NCBI GenBank assembly: GCA_021927905.1 | Contig: BLLK01000075.1 | Span: 744,001 to 808,000 of the forward strand | Source: Chaetoceros tenuissimus | Taxonomy: Eukaryota; Bacillariophyta; Thalassiosirophyceae; Chaetocerotales; Chaetocerotaceae | DNA length: 64,000 nucleotides | Direction of reading: 5' to 3' | Shown: one piece after another, positions 42,193-53,033 of the stretch | Layout: every line of letters starts with the position of its first letter | How positions within the stretch are numbered: the first letter of the stretch is position 1 | Program-made: the position numbers and the translations under genes | The notes under the pieces: model-generated | Seen by the model: the letters and a program-made list of their open reading frames with translations, nothing else | The model's database searches: none | Told to the model about the DNA's origin: nothing

Positions 42193-42498
42193 AGAGTGGT
42201 GTTAGAGGTGTGTTTTGTGCTCGATTCTGCGTTCGATTGAAGAAAAAGTGTGCTCCATTCGATTTTTGAATTTAGGGTTCGCACCACACTTTTTTGAAAA
42301 AAAATCAAATTATGTGCTCGATTTTGCGTCCGCTCAAAATCGAGCACATTTTTCTTCTACGCAGAAATGGTATATCAAGTACGTGGCCTTTCTACATTTC
42401 ATCCTCAAATCAAAAATGAAAATTGGGCTTGAAAAGAATCTGTGCTCAATCGAATCAAACGCAAAAAGATCGAGAGCACAGATTCCTAACACCACTCT
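42193..42498. mobile_element. MITE, about 306 bp
   Basis: AGAGTGGTGTTAG at 42193-42205 is inverted at 42486-42498. The flanks allow either a 3-bp AAT duplication or a TA duplication with ends one base shorter. The inside is full of repeated and inverted GTGCTCGATT-type words (for example CTCGATTTTGCGTCCG and CAAAATCGAGCACA), so the RNA would fold strongly. No coding capacity. Confidence 0.75.
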
Positions 42499-42644
42499 AA
42501 TATTGTTATAAGTAGAGTGTCTGTACATAGATTCTTCATCGAGAGAGCACAAAAAAGCTGCAAAAAAAAAAAAAAAAGATCCACGACAAAAATGCATCAT
42601 ATTACAAGCTTCAAGTACACTTATCAACCAAGCAGCACCAAGAG

Positions 42645-43472
42645 ATGAGGCTCACACACTACCCCACTGAGCAAGAATGGGAGGAGTTTGTAAAGGAGGG
42701 GCCAGGAATGCGGATGTACAATGGGAAGAAGACTCTCTTTTATAACGGAGAGATTCGATGGGATTGGCTTGATGTTGACACTCAAGATTTCGTGTCTAAT
42801 AAAGAGGAGAGACGAGCTTGGGAGGTCATCATTGTATTACCCGGAGTACAAGTCATTCCTGATAATACTTTCCGTGGGTGTAGGAATGTGGAGGTAGTCA
42901 TCATGGCGGATACTGTCAAGAGGATCGAACACTATGTTTTCTTTTATTGCAAGAGTCTTTCGTATGTTCGACTTTCAAGAAATCTCGAATACATTGGAAC
43001 TAGTGCATTTTATTGCTGCAAATTTACTTCAATCTTTATCCCACCCTCCTGTAGATGGATTGGCTATTATGCATTTAATGGTTGTAAAAAGTTGATCATC
43101 TTTCATGTCCCTCAACACACTCAACTTGGTGGAAATGTATTCGCAAACACAGAATTGTTCAATGTATCGCCATTTGAGGAGGTAAATACTGATGGTTTCT
43201 ACAGAAATACTAAAGAAGCAAATGCATGGGTCCGCGATGTAAATGTGAATGAAGAATATGCACTTCACGGTGCATGTTGCTCTTTCAATCCTCTTGTCGA
43301 CGTAATCTATCAAGTAGTCAAAGTCAAAACGGACGGTCTTCAATCATTCAAGGTGAAAAATGAAATCGAAATCACACCAACACAGTATTTAGAAGCCAAT
43401 CCTTTTGCCCAAGTCGATGAGAAGAAAATCATCAATCGATACATTCTAGAAAAGATGGGCGAGACGGTCTAG
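42645..43472 (+). CDS. BspA-type leucine-rich repeat protein (LRR_5), 275 aa
   Basis: ATG 42645 (MRLTHYPTEQEWEE). After a 60-residue lead with GKKTLFYNGEIRW come about five 23-residue repeats of the BspA type: NTFRGCRNVEVVIMADTVKR, YVFFYCKSLSYVRLSRNLEY and AFNGCKKLIIFHVPQ. The repeats are followed by a charged segment that ends in ILEKMGETV, a C-terminus typical of the large diatom LRR family with FVLRNMA-type ends. It is probably a protein-binding scaffold. The frame is whole. No signal peptide is seen, so it is cytosolic or nuclear. Confidence 0.8.
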   Translation: MRLTHYPTEQEWEEFVKEGPGMRMYNGKKTLFYNGEIRWDWLDVDTQDFVSNKEERRAWEVIIVLPGVQVIPDNTFRGCRNVEVVIMADTVKRIEHYVFFYCKSLSYVRLSRNLEYIGTSAFYCCKFTSIFIPPSCRWIGYYAFNGCKKLIIFHVPQHTQLGGNVFANTELFNVSPFEEVNTDGFYRNTKEANAWVRDVNVNEEYALHGACCSFNPLVDVIYQVVKVKTDGLQSFKVKNEIEITPTQYLEANPFAQVDEKKIINRYILEKMGETV

Positions 43473-43637
43473 ATAAGAAAGGCGTGTACAGGCAGACATG
43501 GGCCTGAACTTAGTTCAAAATAATTGTATAACGTTGAACTTTATTGCATTCTCAGTGAAAACTTCATATATGTATGTTGGCGTCATTCCAACGTCTTTGA
43601 ATTGAGTCTTCTACTAGTTTTAAAGTAATATATCTAA

Positions 43638-44620
43638 TTACTTTGCATATGCACTCTCGTAGACATTTGCCACCTCTTCTTCTACATTATATCTTTTCGC
43701 TTCTTTCTTTGCATTAAGCCCGACTTTATTCAATAGTTTCAATGCTTCAAGTGGTCTACTTGACTTAAGAGCTTTCCGGAGCATCTTTTCCTTTTGTTGC
43801 TGAATCTCCTGCCCAAATCCAACCCACAAAGATCATTAAATATATTATCCATATGAGAATCAACACCAATTCCTGACGTTGTCCCAAAGCAAACATTTTC
43901 AATGAGATATGCCATCTTTGGCCCAATACCTTTAAGAGCCATAATCTCATCAGCTGTTTTAGGAATATCAGAATTATATTTGGAAATAAGAGTCTCTGCG
44001 ACTTGTTTCAGATATTCGGCCTTTTTCTTGTGAAATCCTACTTTCTGGATTAGACTATCGATGGTCGATTCTTCTGTTGCATGAATATTTTCAACCGTCA
44101 GCCCATGCTCTTGTAATTTTTTCATGGCTTCTGCAACGACTGCGTCTTTTGTTTGCGAACTCAACATAAAAGCAACAAGTACCTGAAAACGATACACTTT
44201 TTCTCCTAAATGCTTTTCAGGAAGTTCTGGACCTCCATCGGAATCTATTGGTGCAGATTTATCAGCTCTCAGTTCTTCGACCAAAGACCAAATAGATTCC
44301 CATTCTTTTGGAGGAGTTAAAGATCCCAGGACGATCTTTTGTCGCTTTCTTGAAGTTGCAGCTTTAGTTGTGCTTGTCTTTTTCTTAGTTCTTTTTGTAA
44401 GCTTATTGGAGGTTTCTACACTTTCACCATTTTGTTTTTGAGACAATTTAGTTTTCCGCTTACGAGTCTTTGGCTGTCTTTGTTGATTATCAGTCAGTAG
44501 TCGATCACGTATGACATTAGTGCCTCCATTCGCTGCTAGACCACGATCTTTGCATAGCTTTTGCATTTCTCTATATGATAGGGACATGATGGAAGCTTTG
44601 TCTTTGTTTTGGTTACTCAT
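43638..44620 (-). pseudogene. NTH1: Endonuclease III (NTH) homologue with SAP domain, internally deleted and frameshifted
   Basis: ATG 44620. Residues 12-45 (LSYREMQKLCKDRGLAANGG) are a SAP DNA-binding motif. A basic linker follows, then the glycosylase: LVAFMLSSQTKD, the helix-hairpin-helix ALKGIGPKMAYLIE with the catalytic Lys, and GIGVDSHMDNIF with the catalytic Asp. In the family this Asp is followed by about 40 residues and then GFGQ and a four-Cys iron-sulfur loop. Here GFGQEIQQQKEKM follows almost at once in another frame (43829-43638), and no Cys cluster is present. The enzyme would normally remove oxidised pyrimidines. The part after the catalytic Asp has lost a segment, so the gene is probably dead or recently damaged. 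Confidence 0.78.
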
Positions 44621-44976
44621 TTTGGGTACGCACTTTTTGTTGTTGTGGAGTATGAGACAGGCATAGTCAGCGTGTATCTAAGAACTAGTTCCTGATGAAA
44701 GTATAAGTAATTCCAAAAGGTACTGATGAGATAAATGTAGAGAACGATCTATATTGAGTTTGGTACGTAGATGGTAGGATGGATGAGATGCCTATTTTCA
44801 CTTTCTACATGTGAAAATGGCCTACAAGGACTAGCAATAGCCTATTTTGATATGTCAATGCGTCATTAAGTCTGCTCAAATAGATAGAAAAGAGACGAAT
44901 GTATTTTTGAAGTTCTATGGTATTGTTTTGTTCTCCATAGTAACTTAGGTGCTTCGTCGTCACCATTATCTACACT
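44621..44976. promoter_or_regulatory. Divergent upstream region of NTH-like and RING-HA genes
   Basis: 356 bp between two diverging ATGs. No defined element beyond position. It is presumed to hold both promoters. Confidence 0.3.
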
Positions 44977-46464
44977 ATGAACCAAAACGAGAATCAAGTG
45001 AGACCACTCCGGCGATCGACAAGGAGATTGAGAGCTATCACTCCAATAGAGAGTAGTGAAAACACTACAAAAGAAGGGTTGGCATCAATACTAGATAAAG
45101 AATTCTACCAAGACTTGGAATGTGCAATCTGCTTAGATGTCTTATCTGACCCCTATATCATTCCAGAATGCTGCCACCGATTTTGCTGCGATTGTATTCA
45201 TCAGTCCATCAAGGCTGGAAATAAGGAATGTCCAACTTGCCGTGTACATATAGTTTCAAAGCGAAATCTGCGACGAGATGAGCTATTTGGTAAAATGCTA
45301 CATAGACTGTTGAAAGTAGAATCTGAAGTCAAGGTGCTGAGATTAAAAGAGAAGAAGAGTACAAGTCTACCATTAGAAAATGACGAAATAGATGGAAAGG
45401 AACATGAGCACGGTCCAAATGAAAAAGAAAAAAAGAAAAGTGAACCTTGCGACAAGGAGAAGAAATCTGCAAAAAGTAAAAAGAGAAAAGGGAATGAAGA
45501 TAAAAAACACAGTCAAACTGTGAAGAAGGCAAGATCAAATATACCTTTTGAGTATCGTATAAAAGAACTTCAAAAGTTCAAGAAGACGTTCGGTCATTGC
45601 AATGTTCCAAATCGATTCAAAGATGATCCTTCATTAGGACATTGGGTTACAGATATCAGAGGTGCCTACAAGAAAATACAGCTCGGGGAGAAGCCCAAAC
45701 TTAATCTAACTCATGCAAACATAGAGAAGCTAGAGGAAATGGGTTTTGAATGGACACGGCAGTTCCCAAAACAATCACTCAAAACTAACATTGCAAAACT
45801 TAAAAAGTTCAAACAGAAGCATGGTCACTGTAACGTCACCCAGCAGAATAAAGATGATCCTTCTCTTGGTAGGTGGGTTGCAAACATGCGACGAGTCTAC
45901 AAGCGAAGACTGGTTGGTAAGAATACAAGAATAATACTTCCACAATCAATGATCACACAATTGGAAGATTTGGGATTTCAATGGGAGGTGCGCAATCTAT
46001 CATTTGCGTCAAACATCACAAAGCTTCAAAATTTCAAGGAGAAGTATGGACATTGCAATGTTCCTAGTCGATATGAAGATGATCCTTCTCTTGGACATTG
46101 GGTTAGTGACATAAGATATACTTACAAGCAGATACAGCAGGGGAATAAGCCAAAATATGGTCTAACCCAAGCAAGAATAAAACAGTTGGATGAAATCGGG
46201 TTTCAATGGAAGATCCGCAGTCATTCATCATTTGATACAAACATTGCAAAGCTTCGACAATTTAAGGAGAAGTATGGTCATTGTAATGTTCCTCGGAAGT
46301 ATACAGATGATCTGCCACTTGGGAATTGGGTCGACGGTATAAGATATGCAGCCAAACAAATACAACTGGGGAAGAAGCCACGACATTGTCTGACCCAAGC
46401 AGACATAAAAATGCTGAATAAAATGGGTTTTCAGTGGCAGCTTAAAAAGCTGAGTAAAGCTTAG
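44977..46464 (+). CDS. RING1-like RING finger joined to four helicase-associated (HA) repeats, 495 aa
   Basis: ATG 44977. The RING spans residues 47-90: LECAICLDVLSDPYIIPECC, HRFCCDCI and GNKECPTCRVHIVSKRNLRR. This closely follows the RING1/RING2 finger of Polycomb repressive complex 1 (ECLHRFCADCI, GNKECPTCRKKLVSKRSLR), including the basic segment after it. Ligands are C49, C52, C65, H67, C70, C73, C85 and C88. A long Lys/Glu linker (130-185) follows, then four 65-70-residue HA repeats (KFKKTFGHCNVPNRFKDDPS, LGHWV, LEEMGFEW), the PF03457 type common in diatoms. PRC1 RINGs ubiquitinate histone H2A; HA repeats probably bind nucleic acid. The PRC1 C-terminal RAWUL domain is absent. The frame is intact. 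Confidence 0.85.
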   Translation: MNQNENQVRPLRRSTRRLRAITPIESSENTTKEGLASILDKEFYQDLECAICLDVLSDPYIIPECCHRFCCDCIHQSIKAGNKECPTCRVHIVSKRNLRRDELFGKMLHRLLKVESEVKVLRLKEKKSTSLPLENDEIDGKEHEHGPNEKEKKKSEPCDKEKKSAKSKKRKGNEDKKHSQTVKKARSNIPFEYRIKELQKFKKTFGHCNVPNRFKDDPSLGHWVTDIRGAYKKIQLGEKPKLNLTHANIEKLEEMGFEWTRQFPKQSLKTNIAKLKKFKQKHGHCNVTQQNKDDPSLGRWVANMRRVYKRRLVGKNTRIILPQSMITQLEDLGFQWEVRNLSFASNITKLQNFKEKYGHCNVPSRYEDDPSLGHWVSDIRYTYKQIQQGNKPKYGLTQARIKQLDEIGFQWKIRSHSSFDTNIAKLRQFKEKYGHCNVPRKYTDDLPLGNWVDGIRYAAKQIQLGKKPRHCLTQADIKMLNKMGFQWQLKKLSKA

Positions 46465-46854
46465 ATAGGTATTAAAAATATAAAATTTAGTACATCAGTC
46501 TATCTCATTCAACTCAATGTATCTTTCAGGCTTTCTATAGAGAGACAAGGGCAATGATATGCAATGATAATGAAGAAGCTAGTTCATAGATGAGAGATGC
46601 AATGAAATTATGTACTCGCGTATTGGTACTACAACTGATGTACCTCATGCTTTATGAGTGATGTATGATGCAGCAAGTCATTGTCGAGATCAAATGCCTA
46701 CTTGACAGATCAATGACATCATAGTACGACGATATCTTTTTGGAATTTTGGCATCATCATCGTGTTCCACTCATCTATGAATCACGATCATCAATAGTCT
46801 ACTCTATTGCATCGAAAAAGAAGCACCAAATATATTTATATCCTTATTTCAACC
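46465..46854. other. Intergenic, presumed promoter of the E2 gene
   Basis: 390 bp without a gene. No clear motif. Confidence 0.4.
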
Positions 46855-48654
46855 ATGCCACCGAAAAAGAAAGTAACAAAAGGAGTCGGATACGCAGGAG
46901 CCGAAAGGGACTCTCAAAATATTGTCAAGCATCTGGCACAAGCTGAAAAGAAATACGCCAAAGAACACCTAGAAACAACAAGATACCTCAACGACTTCAA
47001 ATCAAAACTATCTGCAAGCCTTCAAGATGATGTAAAAGCATTTCAGTTCCTTTCAGAGTTCTTACCGACATCTGAAGAAAAGAAAAAGATTGAGAAGATT
47101 TTGCAACAAGTCTTTTTGCATCATTCACCGACCGAATGGGATTCCAAAGAAAAATGTGTATTGATACACGCTGCACTTGGTATATGTGATTTACTAGGTG
47201 GAGATCCGCAGCTTGCCTCAGCTATATTTCATAGTACGGATAATGACGGTGAAAATTCGCTTTTAGAGTTACTGCGGAACTTTACTCATCAAGCTGAAAT
47301 GATTGCCAAAAAAGCCCATCAATTTCAAAGCAAAGGTACAGATATTGATGATATTCAAGTAGCGACATACTTTCTACAAGTGCAAGAAAGGATTGAACGA
47401 ACATTATCGCAAATACAAGAGTTACATCTTGATATAGAGGGAGATAAAAAGATGGCGGCAAAAGACGAAAAGAAAGAGGAAAAGAAACAAGCATTTAGTC
47501 AAGAACAATTGGAAGCAAATTACAAACAGCAATTGCGGAAAGTTCCTAGATTAGACTTTGTTGAATGTTTGGGGCATCATCATTTTGCATCGCACAGAAG
47601 CTATACAGGTGACTCTAGAAGATTGTACAGAGAATTAATGTCCTATCAACAGGCACTACCAGTAGAATACAGTTCCTCTATATTTGTTCGAGTGATAGAA
47701 AATAGGATTGATTTACTTCGCGCACTCATTATAGGTCCAGATGAGACACCATACGCAAATGGTTGCTTCTTCTTTGACATTTACATACCCCCTGACTATC
47801 CTAATGTACCACCAAAAGTACACTTTCTAACTACTGGGCATGGGAAGATGCGTTTCAATCCTAATCTATACCAAAATGGAAAGGTGTGTCTGTCTTTATT
47901 GGGAACTTGGGCAGGACCTGGATGGATTGCTAACAAAAGCACTTTGTTACAAGTACTGATATCAATTCAAAGCTTGATATTTGTAAATGATCCATATTAC
48001 AATGAACCCGCGTTTGATAGACAGCAAGATACGAAGCATGGAAAGTCTCAAAGCAAGAAATATAATGACAATATTGAAAGAGGGACTATCAAATATGGTC
48101 TCGAGGATCATATAGAACGTTTGGCAGATGCAAATAAAGAAAGTCTATATCCTGAGTTTGATGATATTCTTATACGACATTTTGGATTGAAGGCATCTGA
48201 TATTCAGGAACAAATTGGCAACCAAAATGGAATATATGATAGATTGACCCAGATTGAAGAATTATGTTTGAATCTTTGCAGTGGTTCCTTGAAGACAGGG
48301 AAAGCCAAACAAGATGCAAATGTTAAAGACTCAAATTCGAATAAGAGTCTGCAAAATAGCAAACGAATAGGTACACCTCTTGTGGCTGAAGCATCCATAA
48401 GCTCTAGGCATGACACAACCAATTCTAAAATTTCTTCGTGGAAGCATTCGCATGCAGATTTAGTATCAGAAGTGATCACACTGGATGATGATGGAATTAC
48501 AGATCACAATGATGCTCCACTCCTGAAGAATGGAGACGAAATTATCTGTCTAAATGATTCAGAAGATGATGATGACGATGTTGAAGTAACTTCATCTTCA
48601 AAGAAGAGGAAACATTCTTCCGACAACCGTGATGAAATTATCGAGATTGAATAG
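46855..48654 (+). CDS. Giant-type (UBE2O/BIRC6-like) ubiquitin-conjugating enzyme with C-terminal SUMO-interaction-like motifs, 599 aa
   Basis: Start is ATG 46855 (MPPKKKVTKG); the frame further upstream opens only with TTG. Residues 1-250 are helical and Lys-rich. The UBC core, about 265-420, has [52 protein letters not shown] with the catalytic Cys345, and [20 protein letters not shown]. The GTW after CLSLL and the LQVL.S.QSLI.V.(D/E)PY.NEP block are signatures of BIRC6/UBE2O/PHO2 E2s, here in a far smaller protein. The tail has EVITLDDDG and EIICLNDSEDDDDD, hydrophobic patches next to acidic runs as in SUMO-interacting motifs, and ends KKRKHSSDNRDEIIEIE. A pseudogene is at 38.8-39.8 kb and a copy of the last 120 bp is at 54.82 kb. 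Confidence 0.88.
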   Translation: MPPKKKVTKGVGYAGAERDSQNIVKHLAQAEKKYAKEHLETTRYLNDFKSKLSASLQDDVKAFQFLSEFLPTSEEKKKIEKILQQVFLHHSPTEWDSKEKCVLIHAALGICDLLGGDPQLASAIFHSTDNDGENSLLELLRNFTHQAEMIAKKAHQFQSKGTDIDDIQVATYFLQVQERIERTLSQIQELHLDIEGDKKMAAKDEKKEEKKQAFSQEQLEANYKQQLRKVPRLDFVECLGHHHFASHRSYTGDSRRLYRELMSYQQALPVEYSSSIFVRVIENRIDLLRALIIGPDETPYANGCFFFDIYIPPDYPNVPPKVHFLTTGHGKMRFNPNLYQNGKVCLSLLGTWAGPGWIANKSTLLQVLISIQSLIFVNDPYYNEPAFDRQQDTKHGKSQSKKYNDNIERGTIKYGLEDHIERLADANKESLYPEFDDILIRHFGLKASDIQEQIGNQNGIYDRLTQIEELCLNLCSGSLKTGKAKQDANVKDSNSNKSLQNSKRIGTPLVAEASISSRHDTTNSKISSWKHSHADLVSEVITLDDDGITDHNDAPLLKNGDEIICLNDSEDDDDDVEVTSSSKKRKHSSDNRDEIIEIE

Positions 48655-49487
48655 AAAGCTTTGACAATTCAAGAATTCAACAAGTCTATTTTCATTTTTC
48701 TTTCATGTTAAATAAAATGAAAACTGTCTTAAAACGATAGTTTTCCATATTCTATTTCTTCTTTTTTTACGCAAAGGCACACCGAGCATAATTTTTCTTA
48801 CACATAGGCGCACAAATTTGATTGATTTTAATAAATTTCTTCCGGAAACAATACAAAATCTAAAATAAGTAATTCTTTTGTAAAAATGAAAACTTGAATT
48901 TTTTGAATATATTCCATTACTACTTGACTGTATTTTATGAAGCTACCACTTTCACCTTTTCTGCTACTGTACATATATTTCTTACATGCAGTTGCAATGA
49001 GCAATTAATACATCTAATTGTGTATGAGTCATAATACCCACTTGAACTTGAAATTAAAACTATTTTTGATTCTTCATTTTTTACGTACGTACAGGATAAG
49101 GTGATCATCAGCAGATGGATGGATTCGATTCTAGATTCCACTTAAGCCCCTTCAACATGCCAAGCTAAAATAGTATGACTTTTTGCGCGCGAAAAGCAAA
49201 AGAAAGATTTTTTGCCATTTGCAAACGATGCTCAATCTCTTTCCAAATCAATACACAAGTTCACAATAATCCTCAATCATTGCTCTATTGCTGTTCTCTT
49301 GATATACTTGTTTCAACCAAATTCACAGATACCAGTGGTACAAAGGTAAGTACAGTGACTAGGAGCTGAAGGAGGGACAGCGATTGAAACAAGAGGACGC
49401 TGAAACTTTTAATTCCTTTCTTGCTTCTTTCTTGTTCTTGAAGATGTGTCATTTCTCACCAATTCTTCCATAACATAGTCAACCATC
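48655..49487. other. Intergenic stretch
   Basis: 833 bp without a supported gene. ACGTACGTAC at 49083-49092 repeats the palindromic word seen in other upstream regions. The last 100 bp before the ATG at 49488 resemble the leader of the importin gene (55430-55550: AATTCCTTTCTT, GTGTCAT, TTTCTCA), so the two leaders may be related. Confidence 0.45.
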
Positions 49488-50829
49488 ATGAACCACCACA
49501 ACCATCCCTACTACGCAGCATCACCTGGTCGGGGTGACTATCATCATTCTTACCCTGGGCAAGCACTGGGAACGCCCTCCTCTGCCTCTCGAAGCTACTG
49601 GAGGATATGGATACCACTCAACGCCAACTATAAGCAATGGACTCAACCTCAATGGTGATGCATCCATTACATCATCCATTGCACATTCCTTGTCCAGCAC
49701 TGTTGCTTCCGATAAGGAGACAATAATCTCAGTCACGTTGGGCAAAACAGTGCAAAACGGCACCCTACAAACCAATACATATGAAGGCGCTCTCCAGCAA
49801 CTAAACGAAGCTTACATTGACAATTCATTGGGCTCATCTCCGTCCTTTGAAACCTCTGTAAAGCTTGACCATGATTTCATTGAGTACTTTCAGAGTGAAT
49901 ATCTAAATGATTTGGGTCAAACGAAAATTAGTCTATGTAGAGGATACAATGATCAAGGAGGAGAGAAATATAGAATGACAATGCGAGTTCGTCTTGACGA
50001 TGACGTGAACAAATATGTTCAACAACTTCAAGCATTTGGAAACGAATGTCTTGCACTCAAGCAGAAAAATGAAGAAATTCTTCCACAGTTCGCAAATATC
50101 TCAAACCTTGAACTCAGGGCAATGGCAGAGAAAAGAATGGAGGAAGTATCTGCTCTTTCAATCAAAGTGAGGAGAATGATAACTGCATTGAAGAAGTTTG
50201 GCGAATGGCTAGATCATACAATGGGAGGTCGTCATCCAGAGCATCAAGAGACCCTTCTTGTTGTTCAAGAGATTCTGAATTCTTTTACCTACTCGGGAAA
50301 TGTAACTGTCTATTCGACACTTCAAGAAGTCCTGAAAGGCGAGCTTGAAGTTTTTTCAAATAGTTTGGATGCAGTCGCAAATGGAGATCTTCAAGAGTTT
50401 CCGGAAGCTTTAGTTCAAGGAATCTATGATACTTTCTCCAAAATCCGCGATAATAATCTTGAAGATGACACCAAACACGCTTACTTTTACCTCCTGTACG
50501 AGGAACTTTATGAACACAGAAAGAGTCGACTTGCAGTTCTCATTGAGAAGATGCTCGAGAAGGCTAAAGAACGAGGCCTAATTCATCGCAATGTGAAATT
50601 GTATCGCATAGATGGAAGAAACAGAATCACGGGATACCAATGGTGTAAATATTTTCTATTGGTAGTTTTTGGTTGTTATCAGGAATTAGGAGGGATCTTG
50701 GCGGAAGAATCTGTTGATGGCAAGAAAGCTGTTCTCGCCTATCTTGAAGAAGCAAAAAAAGGGAATTGGATTGTTTTTGTTGATGCACAGGATCAAGCTG
50801 CTGATGAGGACATGGATTCTGATCTATAA
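49488..50829 (+). CDS. Unrecognised coiled-coil/helical protein, about 426 aa, two exons
   Basis: I place exon 1 at 49488-49533 (MNHHNHPYYAASPGR) and exon 2 at 49595-50829. The 61-nt intron has GTGACT and GAAG ends and joins in phase, giving PGRATGGYGYHSTP. The long open frame alone has no ATG before residue 150 or so, which is why the short first exon is needed. The N-terminus is His/Tyr/Gly/Ser-rich and disordered. Residues about 130-330 are helical and charged (NEEILPQFANISNLELRAMA, KVRRMITALKKFGEWLD). The last part (YRIDGRNRITGYQWCKYFLL) may be a small folded domain. The protein ends in an acidic DEDMDSDL. No family is recognised. Confidence 0.6.
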
Positions 50830-50944
50830 AACACTATGTATGTTAGCAGAAACAGCGGAGTAGTAGTAATAGATATGTAAACTTGATATTCTATTTAGAC
50901 AGTATTTATTTTTACAAATGAATTTATGAATTACTTATTTTAAA

Positions 50945-51160
50945 ATTTTGCATTGCCTCTGGAAAAAATGTATTCAAAACATTCAAACATGGCACATATA
51001 CTTCCACACTGCAAGATCAACTTCAACTTCAACATCTTTGCATTGATTCACCACCTATATGAGCACCTCCAAATAGAATAGATAGAAATAGACTTTTCCC
51101 CCTTCTCCATCCTTTCTAGAACTTCACTGAGTTTAGTATCACTTTCCTACAACGTACTTG
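50945..51160 (-). pseudogene. Rearranged fragment of an HSL-type esterase gene
   Basis: GGCACATATACTTCCACACT at about 50992-51011 corresponds to GGCACATGTATTTCCACACT in the esterase gene near 36843. GAGCACCTCCAAATAGA near 51060 corresponds to AGCACCTCCAAATAGATAAA near 37535. In the intact gene these two pieces lie about 700 bp apart and in the same order; here they are joined. It is a deletion-scarred relic. Confidence 0.75.
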
Positions 51161-51495
51161 TCTCTGGGTGACAATAAGGCACAAAAACAACTGCAAAATA
51201 TACGTCAGTCCTTTTAATTTGTCAACAAAAATACATAGTAAATCCAAACCTAAAAACATTCCAACAATTTGCGTCTTCGTTGGACAATTTCGACGATATA
51301 TATCACAGATATAAACGGTACCATCGTAAAAGCTTGCATACTGATACTAAGATTTGAATGAGTCAATATCTCCATATGAAAATGATGAACAGTTTGAATG
51401 TCATATACTCCCTTCAACGCCATTCCGTTTATATCAGTTGTCACTGCTTGCTTCAAACGCTAGTCACTTTCACCTTCTTTACATCTTGAGTAGAC

Positions 51496-52800
51496 TCAAA
51501 GCTGCAGTATGAGTTGAAGTCCAGTAGTATTTTGAGTTTTCCATTGTGTGAGTGGAGCTGTTTGATCGTAATCACTAGGTAAATAAGATTTAGACAGCTT
51601 GAAGTTCTCTTGAAATAGCCATTCCCCTCCATTGATCACCATCACCTTGACGCTTGCTGTAAGATCACCTTCGAGAGCATTCGGCTCTGCTACTGTATTG
51701 CTCAAATTTCAATTAAAGTGATCTCCTCCATCATTCGTCATGAGTACACTGAATTCCCCATTTGACTTGGTGTTCACGAACAAAACTTCGGAAAAGGAAC
51801 ATGGAGCATCAACAAAGACTTCATCAAGGAACAATAACAGAAGGTGTTTCTTTCAACTTTCATCATCCTTATCAAACTGCGTAAAATTTAAGAAGGAATC
51901 AGTTGCAAGTGTCTTATACAGAAAGTCCTCACGTCTGGCGATTTTTTTTAACAAAATAGATGCAGTAGTCTTGTCAGCAGTCGGGTCAATGAAGGTCGCA
52001 TTCACAAGCCCATATATTTGCAGTCTTTTCGAAATTACCATACAAATACTTTTCACGGTTCGGTGAGAGTTTCAGCTGCGGCCTCAGAGAATTCATTTTA
52101 TATTTCCATAGCTGGACAATTAATCTCTACGACTTCCTTCAGTGAATCATATCTACATACGCATTTGAAATGCAGAATCATCTCCAAACATTCCACCTGC
52201 AATCACTCGACATCTTGAAACTGAATGAATGCTCCCTCTTTCTGCTTTTATCAATACTGCTTTCGCTTCCTCTTGCTTATCCATCGAGCTCAATAGGTGA
52301 ATACCCAGTCCTACATACTGCAAATCTGCGATAGATCTAGCAACAACGTATCCCTATGCCATCAGAATAATAATGATCAGATGGAAGCTCCACTTTGAAG
52401 CCAGCCTCGCTAAGACTCTCCACCATCTTTTTCTGAAGAGATTCAGCCTTGATATCACCATCTAAATTTTAAACTTCTACTACCATGAGAATTCCTGGAT
52501 TACGATTCTGAGTGCTATCAGCTTCACCATTTCACACACTGTCATGAAAGTGAGGCTGAGTTCCAAAGTCTTTCAAGCAACCACGCACGACTTTTTGATC
52601 AAGTTCCAAACCAACCACAACTTCAAATGATCATGAAGAAGCATCGAGTCTCCTACACCAACAAATAAAACACGCTTGATGCTTCCCTTTGGCTAAATCT
52701 TGCAGTTTGATGGACTGCAATACTCATGATATTGTCGACGATATGCACCACAAATTTGAACAGTATCATCCAAGTCCATGCATGTATCTCTAGTTTTCCA
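51496..52800 (-). pseudogene. Spermidine-synthase-like relic
   Basis: Reading leftwards from about 52790: MDLDDTVQICGAYR, HEYCSPSNC, IKRVLFVGVGDSMLLHDHLK (a well-kept glycine-rich SAM loop), GILMVVEV, KKMVESLSEAGFKVELPSDH, then 51705-51496 with VKVMVINGGEWLFQENFKLS. There are many frame breaks and at least one internal deletion near 52560. The order fits the aminopropyltransferase-like family with its diatom C-terminal extension. Confidence 0.75.
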
Positions 52801-53033
52801 AATGAAGAGTGAGAAAGAATGAAATACTCACAAAATAAAACGATTCATTTGAGATATGAGATATGAGGATCAGAGAATAGAGAGCAGATCTTTTCTTTAT
52901 TTTCCTTTTTGAATGATGATAGGATGAGTACGTAGACAGGAAGGAGCCCAGTACAAGTTAATACGTACGAAACTATCCCCCCTCAAAATTGGAGCCAAAA
53001 GATATCTCCCGCACCAATGGGATTCATTTTTGA

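Noticed and set aside
43790-43830. Tiny intron restoring the NTH-like frame
   Set aside because: The only GT...AG pair would be 19 nt and its removal creates a stop.
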